Positions 26,091-34,759 of a stretch of DNA of 64,000 bases are shown one piece after another. The stretch covers positions 19,015 to 83,014 of the forward strand of contig JAEXYA010000007.1 of the NCBI GenBank assembly GCA_023451825.1, given 5' to 3'. A program made the position numbers and the translations under genes. How positions within the stretch are numbered: position 1 is the stretch's first letter; each line of letters starts with the position of its first letter. This stretch comes from Pseudomonadota bacterium. Lineage in GTDB: Bacteria > Pseudomonadota > Alphaproteobacteria > Rhizobiales > Xanthobacteraceae. Below the pieces are notes generated by a model. It was not told the origin of the DNA. It ran no database searches and worked only from the letters and a program-made list of their open reading frames with translations.

Positions 26091-27326
26091 ATGAAGAAAG
26101 TGAATTCGGAACGACGCGCCATGATTGGCGCTGTTGCGGGCGCAGCTCTACTGTCAACCTTCGGTCTCGGCGCCGCGCAGGCGCAGTCCAACGAGCCGAT
26201 CCGCATCGGCCTGATCTATTCGAAGCAGGGACCCGGTGCCGCTATCGGCCAGTATCTGCAGCGCGGCAGCGAGCTCGCCGTGGAGCAGGCCGGCCGCAAG
26301 GTGCTGGGTCGTCCCATCGAACTGATCTGGCTGGACGAGCCCAATCCGCAGGTGTCGCAGCAGAACATGCAGCGCCTGGTCGATGAGAACAAGGTCGTCG
26401 CCGTGGTAGGCGGCAACTACTCGTCGTCCGCGCTCGCCATGATGAGCGTCGCCAATCGCGAGAAGATTCCGCTGATCCTCACCGGCGCTGCCGCCAGCGA
26501 AATCACCGGCAAGAACTGCAGCCGCTATACGTTCCGTACCCAGGCCACCGTTCCGGTGCAGATGGAAGGCCTGATGCCTTACATCTCGCAGATCGGCAAG
26601 AAGGTCTATTTCATCACCGCGTCCTATGCCTTCGGCCAGGACATCCTGCGTTCCTCGCGCGCGCTGCTGAAGAAGGTCGGCGCGACCGAAGTCGGTGTCG
26701 ATGAAGTGCCGATCAATACCGCGGATTACAGCTCCTACGTCCTCAAGATCCGTCAGGCGAAGCCGGATGTGGTGGTTGGCGGTCTGGTCGGTGGCGACTT
26801 TTCTAACTTCCTGAAGCAGTGGAACGAAATGGGGATGAAGGACAAGATCCCCTATGGCGCCATCGCCGTCACCGACACCGACTTCTGGGATGTCGGCGCG
26901 CAGGCCTCGACCGGCATTTATGTGAAGCCCTGGTATTACAACAACCCGAAGAATACCGAGGCCGAGAAGAAGATGATTGCCGACTTCCAGAAGAAGTACA
27001 ACGAGCCGCCGTCGGACAAGACCTGGTCGGGCTGGACCGGCATGCGCGCGCTGCTGGAGTCGATCGAGGCCGCCAAGTCCACGGATTCGAAGGCGATCGT
27101 GACCGCGCTCGAGAAGTGGAAGAACACCGAAGAAGCGTTCCCGTTCTATTTCCGTGAATGGGATCACCAGCTGGTGCGTCCGGCCGTGATCGTCGGCGTC
27201 AAGAAGCAGATCACCGACAAGTGGGATTACTTCGACGTGCTGAAGAACACCTCCGCGACGGCTGAAGAAACCGAGAAGGCCTTCGGCACCAAGGAGGAAA
27301 TCGGTTGCAACATGCCGGCTCTCTGA
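26091..27326 (+). CDS. branched-chain-type ABC transporter periplasmic binding protein (LivK-like)
   Basis: A 411-residue type-I periplasmic binding protein. A signal peptide with a basic start (MKKVNSERRAM) and hydrophobic core ends near AAQAQ (residue about 33). The mature protein starts EPIRIGLIYSKQGPGAAIGQ, a LivK/AmiC-type beginning, and contains MQRLVDENKVVAVVGGNYSS. The ATG at 26091 follows GGGAGGAAAAGCG, a very strong site fitting high expression. The matching permease and ATPases follow directly. Such transporters take up branched-chain amino acids, amides, urea and aromatic or keto acids; the neighbouring enzymes favour an organic acid. Confidence 0.93.
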   Translation: MKKVNSERRAMIGAVAGAALLSTFGLGAAQAQSNEPIRIGLIYSKQGPGAAIGQYLQRGSELAVEQAGRKVLGRPIELIWLDEPNPQVSQQNMQRLVDENKVVAVVGGNYSSSALAMMSVANREKIPLILTGAAASEITGKNCSRYTFRTQATVPVQMEGLMPYISQIGKKVYFITASYAFGQDILRSSRALLKKVGATEVGVDEVPINTADYSSYVLKIRQAKPDVVVGGLVGGDFSNFLKQWNEMGMKDKIPYGAIAVTDTDFWDVGAQASTGIYVKPWYYNNPKNTEAEKKMIADFQKKYNEPPSDKTWSGWTGMRALLESIEAAKSTDSKAIVTALEKWKNTEEAFPFYFREWDHQLVRPAVIVGVKKQITDKWDYFDVLKNTSATAEETEKAFGTKEEIGCNMPAL

Positions 27327-27379
27327 GCCGGCACGTCACCTGAGATCCTTTCTCGTGCAGCATCCGAACGGGTGGAAAC

Positions 27380-28249
27380 ATGCTTGATACCCTTGTCTCA
27401 CAGGCGGCCAATGGGCTCGTCCTTGGCTTTATCTATGTTCTGATTGCCGTGGGGCTTTCCATCACGTTCGGATTGCTCGGCGTCATCAACTTCGCGCATG
27501 GCGCCTTCTTCGCGCTGGGTGCCTATTTCGCCTGGCAGCTGTTCCAGCTGTTCGGCTGGCCGGCGGTGATTTTCGCGCCAATTCTGGTGGGGCTTGTCGG
27601 CATGCTCGTGGAGGTGACGCTCATCCGTCGCCTCTACGGCAAGGAGCCGTTGCTCAGCCTGATCGTGACCTTTGCGCTCGCGCTGCTGATCGAAGCCTTG
27701 ATCCGTTACATCTGGGGCGCGGATGGCAAGCCGTTCAATCCGCCGCCATTCACCACGGGTATTGTCGAGCTCGGGCCGTTGCTGATCACCAAATATCGCG
27801 TCGCCGTGCTCGGCGCGACGATCGCGACGCTGCTCGGTCTGTGGGCGTTCCTTGCCTGGACGCCCTACGGCCGCGTGCTGCGCGCCGGCAGCCGCGATCC
27901 GGAAATGGTCGAACTGCTTGGCATCAATCTGCCACGCGTGCTCACCGCCGTCTTCGGCCTCGGCTGTGCATTAGCTGCCATCGGCGGCGTGCTGGCTGCG
28001 CCGCTGTGGACGGTGTCGCCGTCCATGGCCGCGAATGCCGTCATGCCGGCTTTCGTGGTCGTGGCCATCGGCGGTCTCGGCTCGTTGAGCGGGGCCGTCG
28101 TCGCCGGCCTCGCGGTTGGCATCGTCACCTCGCTGACCATTCAGTTCTGGCCCGAAGCCGCTGCGGCTTCGATGTACGCCCTCATGTTTGCAATCATGCT
28201 GATCCGGCCCCGCGGTCTGTTCGGCGAGCGCTGGGAGCGCTTCGAATGA
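27380..28249 (+). CDS. branched-chain-type ABC transporter permease (LivH-like)
   Basis: A 289-residue inner-membrane permease with about eight hydrophobic helices. It begins LVSQAANGLVLGFIYVLIAV and has the family motif GVINFAHGAFFALGAY near residue 35-50. The EAA-like cytoplasmic loop is near RVLRAGSRDPEMVELLGI. It pairs with the LivM part of the next polypeptide. Its stop overlaps that gene's start by 4 bp, implying translational coupling. Only one set of such membrane components exists in the window. Confidence 0.94.
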   Translation: MLDTLVSQAANGLVLGFIYVLIAVGLSITFGLLGVINFAHGAFFALGAYFAWQLFQLFGWPAVIFAPILVGLVGMLVEVTLIRRLYGKEPLLSLIVTFALALLIEALIRYIWGADGKPFNPPPFTTGIVELGPLLITKYRVAVLGATIATLLGLWAFLAWTPYGRVLRAGSRDPEMVELLGINLPRVLTAVFGLGCALAAIGGVLAAPLWTVSPSMAANAVMPAFVVVAIGGLGSLSGAVVAGLAVGIVTSLTIQFWPEAAAASMYALMFAIMLIRPRGLFGERWERFE

Positions 28250-30813
28250 CAACCAATCGTTCCGTTCTTCGTCGGCTTAGCGAACATCCCATCGCCATCA
28301 TGACGGCGGTGTTCGTTGTCGCAACAGGTATTGCCATGGTCACCGGCATGCCGATCCATCGCATCACGCAAATCGCCGTCTACACGCTCTATGCGGGTGG
28401 CGTGAACTTCCTGATCGGCTATCTCGGCCTGGTGCCGTTCGGTGCATCATTCTTCTTCGGCTGCGCCAGCTATGCGCTGGCCATCGGCAGTGCATCGCTC
28501 GGCGGCAACGAAATCACCGGCATCGTTCTTGCGGCACTGTTCTCGCTGCTGCTGGCGCTGATTGTCGGTGCCATCATCCTGCGTCGCCGCGGTCTGTATT
28601 TCTCGCTGCTGACGCTGGCGTGCTCGCAGATCGCGTTCGAAATCGCGTTCAAATGGACGGCGGTGACGGGCGGTGAAAACGGCCTGCAAAATGTCGAGCG
28701 TCCGCTGTTTGCACATGCGATGCCGTTCCACATCTTCTCGCTCGTTATCGTGCTGGGAACGAGCTGGGCACTGTGGCGTCTCGTTCACGCGCCGTTCGGC
28801 CGCGTGATGCAGGCGATCCGCGACAACGAACAGCGCGTGTCGAGCCTCGGCTTCGACACCTATCGCACCAAGCTGATCGCTCTGGTCGTGGCGGGCGGCG
28901 CCATCGGTATCGGCGGCGGCTTGATGTCGCTGCTGCTCCAGGGCGTCTATGCCAACAATCTGAGCTGGCAACATGCGGGCGATCCGGTGCTGATGGCAGC
29001 ACTCGGCGGCGTGCATCACTTCCTCGGCCCGCTCTGGGGCGCGATCATCTTCATCACGCTGGAAGATCGCCTCAGTGCCTTTACCGAAAACTGGTGGCTG
29101 TTCTTCGCGCCGATCATCATCGCCTTCGCGTTGCTGTCTCATGAAGGCGTGCAGGGCATCTTCCAGCGCATCATCGGCCGCAATCGCTGGACGCTGACGC
29201 GCGCGGAGATTCCGGCGCGTCCGGCCACCATCGCGCCGCTCGTTCCCGCGCATACCGGCGTGCAGCAGGATTCGACGCCGATCCTGGTGATCCAGAACGT
29301 CTCGAAGCGCTTCGGTTCGATCGTCACGCAGGACAATGTCTCGCTTGAAGTCAGCCGCACCGGCCTGCACAGCCTGATCGGCCCCAATGGCGCCGGCAAG
29401 ACGACGCTGTTCAACCTGCTCACCGGCGTGCATAAGATCGACAGCGGCAACATCCTGTTCGAAGGCAAGCCGATCCAGTCGCTCGCGCCGCACAAGCGCG
29501 CCCGCCTCGGGATGTCGCGTTCGTTCCAGATCCTCAGCGTGTTCCCGAACCTCACGGCGTTCGAGAACGTACGTGTCGCGGTGCAGGCAGCGCAGCGGCA
29601 ATGGGGCGGCTACTGGCGCGATGCCTATGACGATGACGGTGCCAATGCCCGCGTCTGGTCGTTGCTCGATGCGGTCGGCCTTGCCGATCGCGCTGCCGAG
29701 AACTGCGCGAATCTCGCCCATGGCGAGAAGCGGCTGCTCGAAATCGCCATGTCGCTGGCGACCGACGCAAATCTGCTGCTGCTCGACGAGCCGCTGGCCG
29801 GCCTTGCCGAGTCCGATCGTAAGACCGTCGGCGAACTGATCCAGCGTCTGGCGAAATCCCATGCCGTGTTGCTGATCGAACACGATATCGATCGCGTGCT
29901 GTCGCTGTCGGATCGCATCACCGTGCTGCATCAGGGCCGCCTGATCGCCGATGGCAAGCCTTCCGAAGTCGCCGGTCATCCTGAGGTGATCGCGGCCTAT
30001 CTCGGCACTGCACATGGCAAGGCTCTGCCGCCGCCGCGTGCCGCCGAAGCCCGCGACATTCCGAAGATCGGCACAGCCACGGCGCCGCTGCTCAAGGTCG
30101 AAGGCATTCGTGCTGGTTACGGCGGCTCCACAGTGCTCGATGGTCTGGACCTCACGGTGCAGCCCGGCGAAGTCGTGGCACTGCTCGGCCGCAACGGTGT
30201 CGGCAAGACCACATCGCTCCGCGCCCTTACCGGCACGCTGCCGTTGGCATCGGGATCGATCACCTTCGACGGCAAGCAGATCGGCGGGCTGCGGCCGGAT
30301 GAGATCAACCGTGCCGGCATCTCGCTGGTGCCGGAAGGCCGTCGCCTGTTCCCGAACCTCACGGTTGAAGAAAACCTCAAGCTTGCGGCGCGCCGTGGCG
30401 GCGCCTCGCAGGAAGAGATTTGCGACCTGTTCCCGAAGCTGCGCACCTTGATGCGCCAGCGGGCGGAAAACCTGTCGGGCGGTGAACGCCAGATGGTGGC
30501 CATCTCGCGCGCGCTGATGGTGCCGAGCCGTCTGATCCTGCTGGACGAGCCGTTCGAAGGACTCGCACCGGCCGTCGTGCAGGAAGTCCGCGAAGCCGTC
30601 GCCAAGCTGACCAGCAAAGCAAGTCTTGTGATCGTCGAACATCACGCCGAAAGCGTGCTGGCAATGGCGGATCGCGCCTATGTGCTGGTCAATGGCAAGG
30701 TCGCTTTCAGCGGAGATGCCGCAACATTGGCAGCTGACGTCGCTCTGCAGGAACGCCTGCTCGGCATCACCAAGGCAGCTGACCTGTTGCCTGATGCGGC
30801 GCGGGCGGTCTAA
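28246..30813 (+). CDS. LivM-LivG-LivF triple fusion: ABC permease plus two ATPase domains
   Basis: An 855-residue single open frame that joins three normally separate subunits. Residues about 1-325 are a LivM permease (LYAGGVNFLIGYLGLVPFGA, RRRGLYFSLLTLACSQ). About 343-590 is a LivG ATPase (Walker A GPNGAGKTT near 379, signature LAHGEKRLLEIA near 489, Walker B LLLLDEP near 510). About 610-845 is a LivF ATPase (Walker A GRNGVGKTT near 648, LSGGERQM near 743, LILLDEP near 763). Linkers of about 20 residues, rich in Ala/Pro, separate the parts. Both nucleotide sites look intact. LivM-LivG fusions are common in this group; a three-way fusion is less so. Its ATG overlaps the LivH stop. Confidence 0.93.
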   Translation: MTTNRSVLRRLSEHPIAIMTAVFVVATGIAMVTGMPIHRITQIAVYTLYAGGVNFLIGYLGLVPFGASFFFGCASYALAIGSASLGGNEITGIVLAALFSLLLALIVGAIILRRRGLYFSLLTLACSQIAFEIAFKWTAVTGGENGLQNVERPLFAHAMPFHIFSLVIVLGTSWALWRLVHAPFGRVMQAIRDNEQRVSSLGFDTYRTKLIALVVAGGAIGIGGGLMSLLLQGVYANNLSWQHAGDPVLMAALGGVHHFLGPLWGAIIFITLEDRLSAFTENWWLFFAPIIIAFALLSHEGVQGIFQRIIGRNRWTLTRAEIPARPATIAPLVPAHTGVQQDSTPILVIQNVSKRFGSIVTQDNVSLEVSRTGLHSLIGPNGAGKTTLFNLLTGVHKIDSGNILFEGKPIQSLAPHKRARLGMSRSFQILSVFPNLTAFENVRVAVQAAQRQWGGYWRDAYDDDGANARVWSLLDAVGLADRAAENCANLAHGEKRLLEIAMSLATDANLLLLDEPLAGLAESDRKTVGELIQRLAKSHAVLLIEHDIDRVLSLSDRITVLHQGRLIADGKPSEVAGHPEVIAAYLGTAHGKALPPPRAAEARDIPKIGTATAPLLKVEGIRAGYGGSTVLDGLDLTVQPGEVVALLGRNGVGKTTSLRALTGTLPLASGSITFDGKQIGGLRPDEINRAGISLVPEGRRLFPNLTVEENLKLAARRGGASQEEICDLFPKLRTLMRQRAENLSGGERQMVAISRALMVPSRLILLDEPFEGLAPAVVQEVREAVAKLTSKASLVIVEHHAESVLAMADRAYVLVNGKVAFSGDAATLAADVALQERLLGITKAADLLPDAARAV

Positions 30814-31643
30814 TGGCGCGCGCGATCGGCATCAACACCTACGGCTATATCTGGTCGGTCCCGGCTGCCGCATGCGTGCGGCATCTCGGCAAGCTCGGTT
30901 ATCGCCAGGTCGAATTCCTGTTGCAGCCACCGCATCTGTCCTTCGATGATTTTGGACCGGAGCTGCGGCGCGAATTGCGATCGGCTCTCCAGGACATCGG
31001 CGCGGTCAAGACGGCGATCAACCTGCCCAGCCTCGATCATAATCTCGCCAGTCCGTTCGGTCGGGCGCGCGATGCGGCGGTGAAGATGTTCGAGGACACG
31101 ATCGATCTCGCTGCCGATATCGGTGCCGAGACGGTGGTGGTGGTACCCGGCCGCATGAGCCCGCTGTTTCCCCCAAGCATGGAGAATCGCATGGGCTGGG
31201 TCGGCGAGGGCGTAGCGAAGCTGCTGCCGCGCGCGGAACAACGTGGTGTGACGCTCGCCATTGAGAACGTGCCGTTCGCCGCGTTTCCGGACAAGGATAC
31301 GCTGGAGCGCTTTGTGCGCGGCTTCACGTCAAAGTCGATCGGTGTGTGCTACGACGCTGCCAATGCCCATTTCATCAAGGAGGATCCGGCCGCCGGCATC
31401 CGCCAGCTCGCCGATCTCCTGCGTGTCGTGCATCTGTCCGACACCGGCCAGGTGCATTGGCGGCACGATCCGATCGGCACCGGCACCGTGCCGTTTGCGG
31501 ACGTGGCGAAAGCCATGGATGCCATCGACTTTAAGGGAGCCTGCACATTGGAAATCATCGGGCCGGATCCTGATGCAGCGATCCTGAGCAGCCATCGCGC
31601 GCTCGAGGCGCTCGGTTTCGTCAAGGCGGGAGCAGGCGCATGA
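30813..31643 (+). CDS. sugar phosphate isomerase/epimerase family TIM-barrel protein
   Basis: A 276-residue AP-endonuclease-2-like TIM-barrel protein. Metal-ligand-type residues occur in LAIENVPFAAFPD (Glu, near residue 152), CYDAANAHF (Asp, near 180), VVHLSDTGQVHWRHDPIG (near 207-225) and CTLEIIGPD (Glu, near 245). That pattern matches xylose isomerase-like enzymes, hydroxypyruvate isomerase, tagatose epimerase and inosose dehydratase. The ATG overlaps the upstream TAA by one base (TAATG), so it is coupled to the transporter fusion gene. The substrate is unknown; isomerisation or dehydration of the imported compound is inferred. Confidence 0.85.
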   Translation: MARAIGINTYGYIWSVPAAACVRHLGKLGYRQVEFLLQPPHLSFDDFGPELRRELRSALQDIGAVKTAINLPSLDHNLASPFGRARDAAVKMFEDTIDLAADIGAETVVVVPGRMSPLFPPSMENRMGWVGEGVAKLLPRAEQRGVTLAIENVPFAAFPDKDTLERFVRGFTSKSIGVCYDAANAHFIKEDPAAGIRQLADLLRVVHLSDTGQVHWRHDPIGTGTVPFADVAKAMDAIDFKGACTLEIIGPDPDAAILSSHRALEALGFVKAGAGA

Positions 31644-32554
31644 GCACAATTCTGGTCACAGGTGCTGCCGGTCTGCTCGGCCGCCACGTCGTCCGCGATC
31701 TTCTCGCGCATGGTCATACGGTGCGCGGCCTCGATCGCCGACGGGCGGATGAAGACATCGAATGGCATGTGGGCGACGTCACATCGCCGGAGCTCGTTGC
31801 CAAGGCTGTCGCCGGCGCCGATGCGGTCATGCATATCGCGGCGATCCCGAATATCTGGTCGGGCGACGGCCAGACCATCATGCGGGTCAATCTGCTCGGC
31901 ACCTACACGGTGTTGGACGCTGCCGAAGCGGCAGGCATCAAGCGCGTGATCTTCTGCTCCAGCGATTCCGTCGCCGGCTATACCGTTCGCGAAGGCAAGA
32001 TGCTCGCGCCGCATTATGCGCCGCTCGATCTCGATCATCCGCTGCTGGCGACCGATCCCTATGCCATCAGCAAGGTGGCCGGCGAAGATCTGGCGCGCGC
32101 TTTTGCGCTGCGCGGCATGTCGGTGGTCGCGCTGCGCACCGTGTTCGTGGCCTATCCCGACATGGCCGGCGAAATCGTCGCCCGTGCGAAGGATCCCGAC
32201 AATTATCGCGGCCCGATGGTCGGCGGCCCGTCATCGGCCGGCGGCGGCCCGCTGCATCATCACATCGATCCGCGCGATCTCGCCCGTGCTTTCCGGCTCG
32301 CTTACGAGTTGAAGATGGCACCAGGTGAGTTCGAGCGCTTCTATCTGTCCGCGCAGGTGACGCTTTCGCCGGAGCCGACGCTGGACAGGCTGCGTCGGTT
32401 GCATGGCGGCAGCGTCGAGGTCCGCAATCCCGACATCTATGCCAAGCAGCCCTTCGCGCCGCTTTACGATCTCACGCATGCGGCGGAGCGTCTCGGCTTC
32501 GTCGCAGAACATGACCAGCGGCATCTGCTCGCCGGCCTTCCCGGATTTTCTTGA
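31640..32554 (+). CDS. NAD(P)-dependent epimerase/dehydratase (extended SDR)
   Basis: A 304-residue extended short-chain dehydrogenase. The Rossmann motif TGAAGLLGRHVV lies at residues 7-18. CSSDSVAGY supplies the catalytic Ser region near 112, and PYAISK (Tyr-x-x-x-Lys) lies near 139-144. Family functions include UDP-sugar epimerases, uronate dehydrogenases and dihydroflavonol reductases. Its start overlaps the upstream stop by 4 bp. A second, different member lies two genes downstream, which suggests successive redox or epimerisation steps on one substrate. Confidence 0.87.
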   Translation: MSTILVTGAAGLLGRHVVRDLLAHGHTVRGLDRRRADEDIEWHVGDVTSPELVAKAVAGADAVMHIAAIPNIWSGDGQTIMRVNLLGTYTVLDAAEAAGIKRVIFCSSDSVAGYTVREGKMLAPHYAPLDLDHPLLATDPYAISKVAGEDLARAFALRGMSVVALRTVFVAYPDMAGEIVARAKDPDNYRGPMVGGPSSAGGGPLHHHIDPRDLARAFRLAYELKMAPGEFERFYLSAQVTLSPEPTLDRLRRLHGGSVEVRNPDIYAKQPFAPLYDLTHAAERLGFVAEHDQRHLLAGLPGFS

Positions 32555-32565
32555 GGAGTACGTCC

Positions 32566-32994
32566 ATGACTTTCGTGTCCCCCGACCCCAATGCTTTCGC
32601 CGATGCCGGCACCGCCGAGAAGAAATATGCGGTCACCCGCAATCTCGGCGAACTGCTGTGGATCGAATATCCCGGTCATTTCAACCATGCCCTCTCCAAG
32701 GCGATCGTGACGCCCGAGGTCACCGGCAGCCGGTTCTTCGATCACCGCATTTCGACCTATGCGCCCGGCGCCCATGTGGAGAGTCATTCGCACAAGGTCC
32801 AGGAGCAGATCTATCACGTGCTCGCCGGCGAGGGCATTCTCGTGGTGGACGGCGAGCGCCGTCTGGTGCGCGCGAACGACGTCACCTTCATCCCGCCCGG
32901 CGTGGTACATGAATTTCATTGCACGGGGACCGAGCGGCTGACCTTCCTGGTCATCACTTCGCCGCCCACCGACGACGAGCCGCAGCCGCGCTGA
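32566..32994 (+). CDS. cupin-domain protein
   Basis: A 142-residue small beta-barrel protein. Cupin motif 1 is H-x-H followed by Glu (VESHSHKVQEQIYHVLAG, near residues 71-88). Motif 2 is PPGVVHEFHCTG (near 109-120). Those His/Glu residues form the usual metal site. The ATG at 32566 follows GAGGAG; a TTG 15 bases upstream is less likely. It sits between two epimerases. Stand-alone cupins act as isomerases, dioxygenases or effector-binding proteins; the role here is unknown. Confidence 0.88.
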   Translation: MTFVSPDPNAFADAGTAEKKYAVTRNLGELLWIEYPGHFNHALSKAIVTPEVTGSRFFDHRISTYAPGAHVESHSHKVQEQIYHVLAGEGILVVDGERRLVRANDVTFIPPGVVHEFHCTGTERLTFLVITSPPTDDEPQPR

Positions 32995-33004
32995 GGCCCA
33001 TCCG

Positions 33005-33970
33005 ATGTCGAAGACCATTCTCGTTACCGGCGCCTGCGGATGGCTCGGCAGCGCCATCGTCACGGCGCTGCTGGAGCGCGGCGACAAGGTGATCGCCACC
33101 GATCTCACGGTGTCGCCGGCTATCTCCGCACTGGCGAGCCGTGAATCGAAGCTCACAGCTGTCGCCGCCGATCTCGGCGAATGGCACCAGGTGCTGCGCC
33201 TGTTCGAGGCGCAGCGTCCGGATGCCGTGATCCATGCCGCAGCCATCGTCGGCGTGATCCAGTGCGACGACATTCCGATCAAGGCGCAGCGCGTCAATGT
33301 GGAAGGCGCGATCAACCTATTCGAGGCGATGCGGCTTCTCAAGGTGAAGCGCGTCGTCCATGTCAGCACCGAAGAGACTTACGGCGACTTCCTGTCGCCT
33401 GTGATCGACGAGGATCATCCGCAGAAGCCCCTCAGCATCTATGGCCTGACGAAGCTTGCTGCCGAGCATTACGGGCGCGTCTATTCGCGCGACCACGGGC
33501 TTGAATGCATCAATGTGCGAACCTGCTGGGTCTATGGCCCGCATCTGCCGCGTCTGCGCATGCCGCGCACGTTCGTCGAAGCGGCGCTGCGCGGTGAGCC
33601 ATTCCATCAGGCCGATGGCGGCAATCTCGCGGTGGATCAGGTCTATATCGACGACACCGTGCAGGGCGCATTGCTTGCGCTCGACAAGGACAAGCATCGC
33701 TACGACGCCTACAATATCGCCACCGGTGTGGCACCGACGCTGCGCGACACGGCCGATGCCGTCAACCGTGCCATTCCTGGCGCGCAGATCACGGTCGGCG
33801 ACAACGGTCCGTATCATCACGGCGGCAAGGTGCTTAGCGCCGTCAAAGGCGCGCTCGATATCAGCCGTGCGCGGAAGGAGCTCGGCTATGCGCCGCGCTA
33901 CGATCTCCAGCGCGGCATTGAGGCAACCATCGCGGCAACGCGCGAGCGCATGACGCAGGGCGGTTCCTGA
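33005..33970 (+). CDS. NAD-dependent epimerase/dehydratase (UDP-sugar epimerase-like)
   Basis: A 321-residue extended SDR. TGACGWLGSAIV is at residues 7-18, STEETYGDF near 119, and YGLTKLAAEHY (Tyr-x-x-x-Lys) near 148. A substrate-domain segment, RMPRTFVEAALRGEPFHQ, is followed by VYIDDTV. It is closer to nucleotide-sugar 4-epimerases and dehydratases than the neighbour at 31640. A nucleotide-sugar role would be odd in a catabolic operon, and similar enzymes act on free hydroxy acids and lactones. It lies 10 bp after the cupin gene. Confidence 0.87.
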   Translation: MSKTILVTGACGWLGSAIVTALLERGDKVIATDLTVSPAISALASRESKLTAVAADLGEWHQVLRLFEAQRPDAVIHAAAIVGVIQCDDIPIKAQRVNVEGAINLFEAMRLLKVKRVVHVSTEETYGDFLSPVIDEDHPQKPLSIYGLTKLAAEHYGRVYSRDHGLECINVRTCWVYGPHLPRLRMPRTFVEAALRGEPFHQADGGNLAVDQVYIDDTVQGALLALDKDKHRYDAYNIATGVAPTLRDTADAVNRAIPGAQITVGDNGPYHHGGKVLSAVKGALDISRARKELGYAPRYDLQRGIEATIAATRERMTQGGS

Positions 33971-34048
33971 CGTCGTTCATGATCTACCGCCCCGCCGCTG
34001 GTGGCAGGGCATTCAGCAAATCCGGCCCACTTCCTTGAGGACAAGCGC

Positions 34049-34759
34049 ATGTCGACTTCATCTCCCGTTGTGATCATTTTCGGCGGCTCACGCGGCATCG
34101 GCGCCGCCTGCGCCAAGGCTTTTGCGGAGGCCGGCTGGCAAGTCGCCTCGACCTACGCGACCAAAGCGGATGCCGCAGCTCCCGGTAAGACCTATCAAGT
34201 CGATATCCGCGACGCGGCTGCTGTCGCAAACGTGTTCGACCGAGTGCAGGCCGACTACGGCGCGGCACCGCAGGCCGTGATCGCCAATGCCGGCATCAAC
34301 GTGCCGGGCGCGCCGCTTGCAAATTTCCCCGCCGAGAATTTCCGTCAGCTGCTCGACGTCAATGTCGTCGGTGCCTTCAACGTCCTCGCCGAAGCCGCGC
34401 GAAAAGTGAAGGACAACGGCGCGATCGTGGCCATCACCACCTCGCTGGTTCGTCATGTGGTGCCCGGCACCGGTCCGTATGCCGCCACAAAGGCTGCGGT
34501 GGAAAGCCTTGTGCGTGCGATGTCGAAGGAACTGTCCGGCCGCGGCGTGCGCGTCAATGGCGTGGCGCCGGGCCCGGTGGACACCGATCTCTTCAATGCC
34601 GGCAAGACCGAAGAGGTCAAAGCGCGCATGGCGGCCTTCAGCCCGTTCAACCGCATCGGTCGCCCGGATGAGATCGCAGACGTCGTCCGCTTTCTCGCCT
34701 CCGATCAGGCATCGTGGGTGCAGGGCCAGATCGTGCAGCCGAATGGCGGCATGGTATGA
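34049..34759 (+). CDS. classical short-chain dehydrogenase/reductase
   Basis: A 236-residue classical SDR. The cofactor motif is GGSRGIGAACA (residues 11-21), NAGIN is near 83, the catalytic Ser near 131 (ITTSLVRHV), and YAATKAAVESL (Tyr and Lys) near 146. It also has the C-terminal QGQIVQPNGGMV typical of oxidoreductases acting on secondary alcohols. The ATG at 34049 is preceded by TTGAGGA; the frame is open upstream to 34001. A 78-bp gap before it is the largest in this part of the run. Its stop overlaps the FAD dehydrogenase start, so the two are probably coupled and could act in sequence on one alcohol/ketone. Confidence 0.9.
   Translation: MSTSSPVVIIFGGSRGIGAACAKAFAEAGWQVASTYATKADAAAPGKTYQVDIRDAAAVANVFDRVQADYGAAPQAVIANAGINVPGAPLANFPAENFRQLLDVNVVGAFNVLAEAARKVKDNGAIVAITTSLVRHVVPGTGPYAATKAAVESLVRAMSKELSGRGVRVNGVAPGPVDTDLFNAGKTEEVKARMAAFSPFNRIGRPDEIADVVRFLASDQASWVQGQIVQPNGGMV

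Noticed and set aside
28447..30645. 732-codon open frame on the minus strand
   Set aside because: It lies entirely opposite the LivM-LivG-LivF fusion gene, is His/Arg/Gln-rich with no domain, and arises from high GC at third positions of the real gene.
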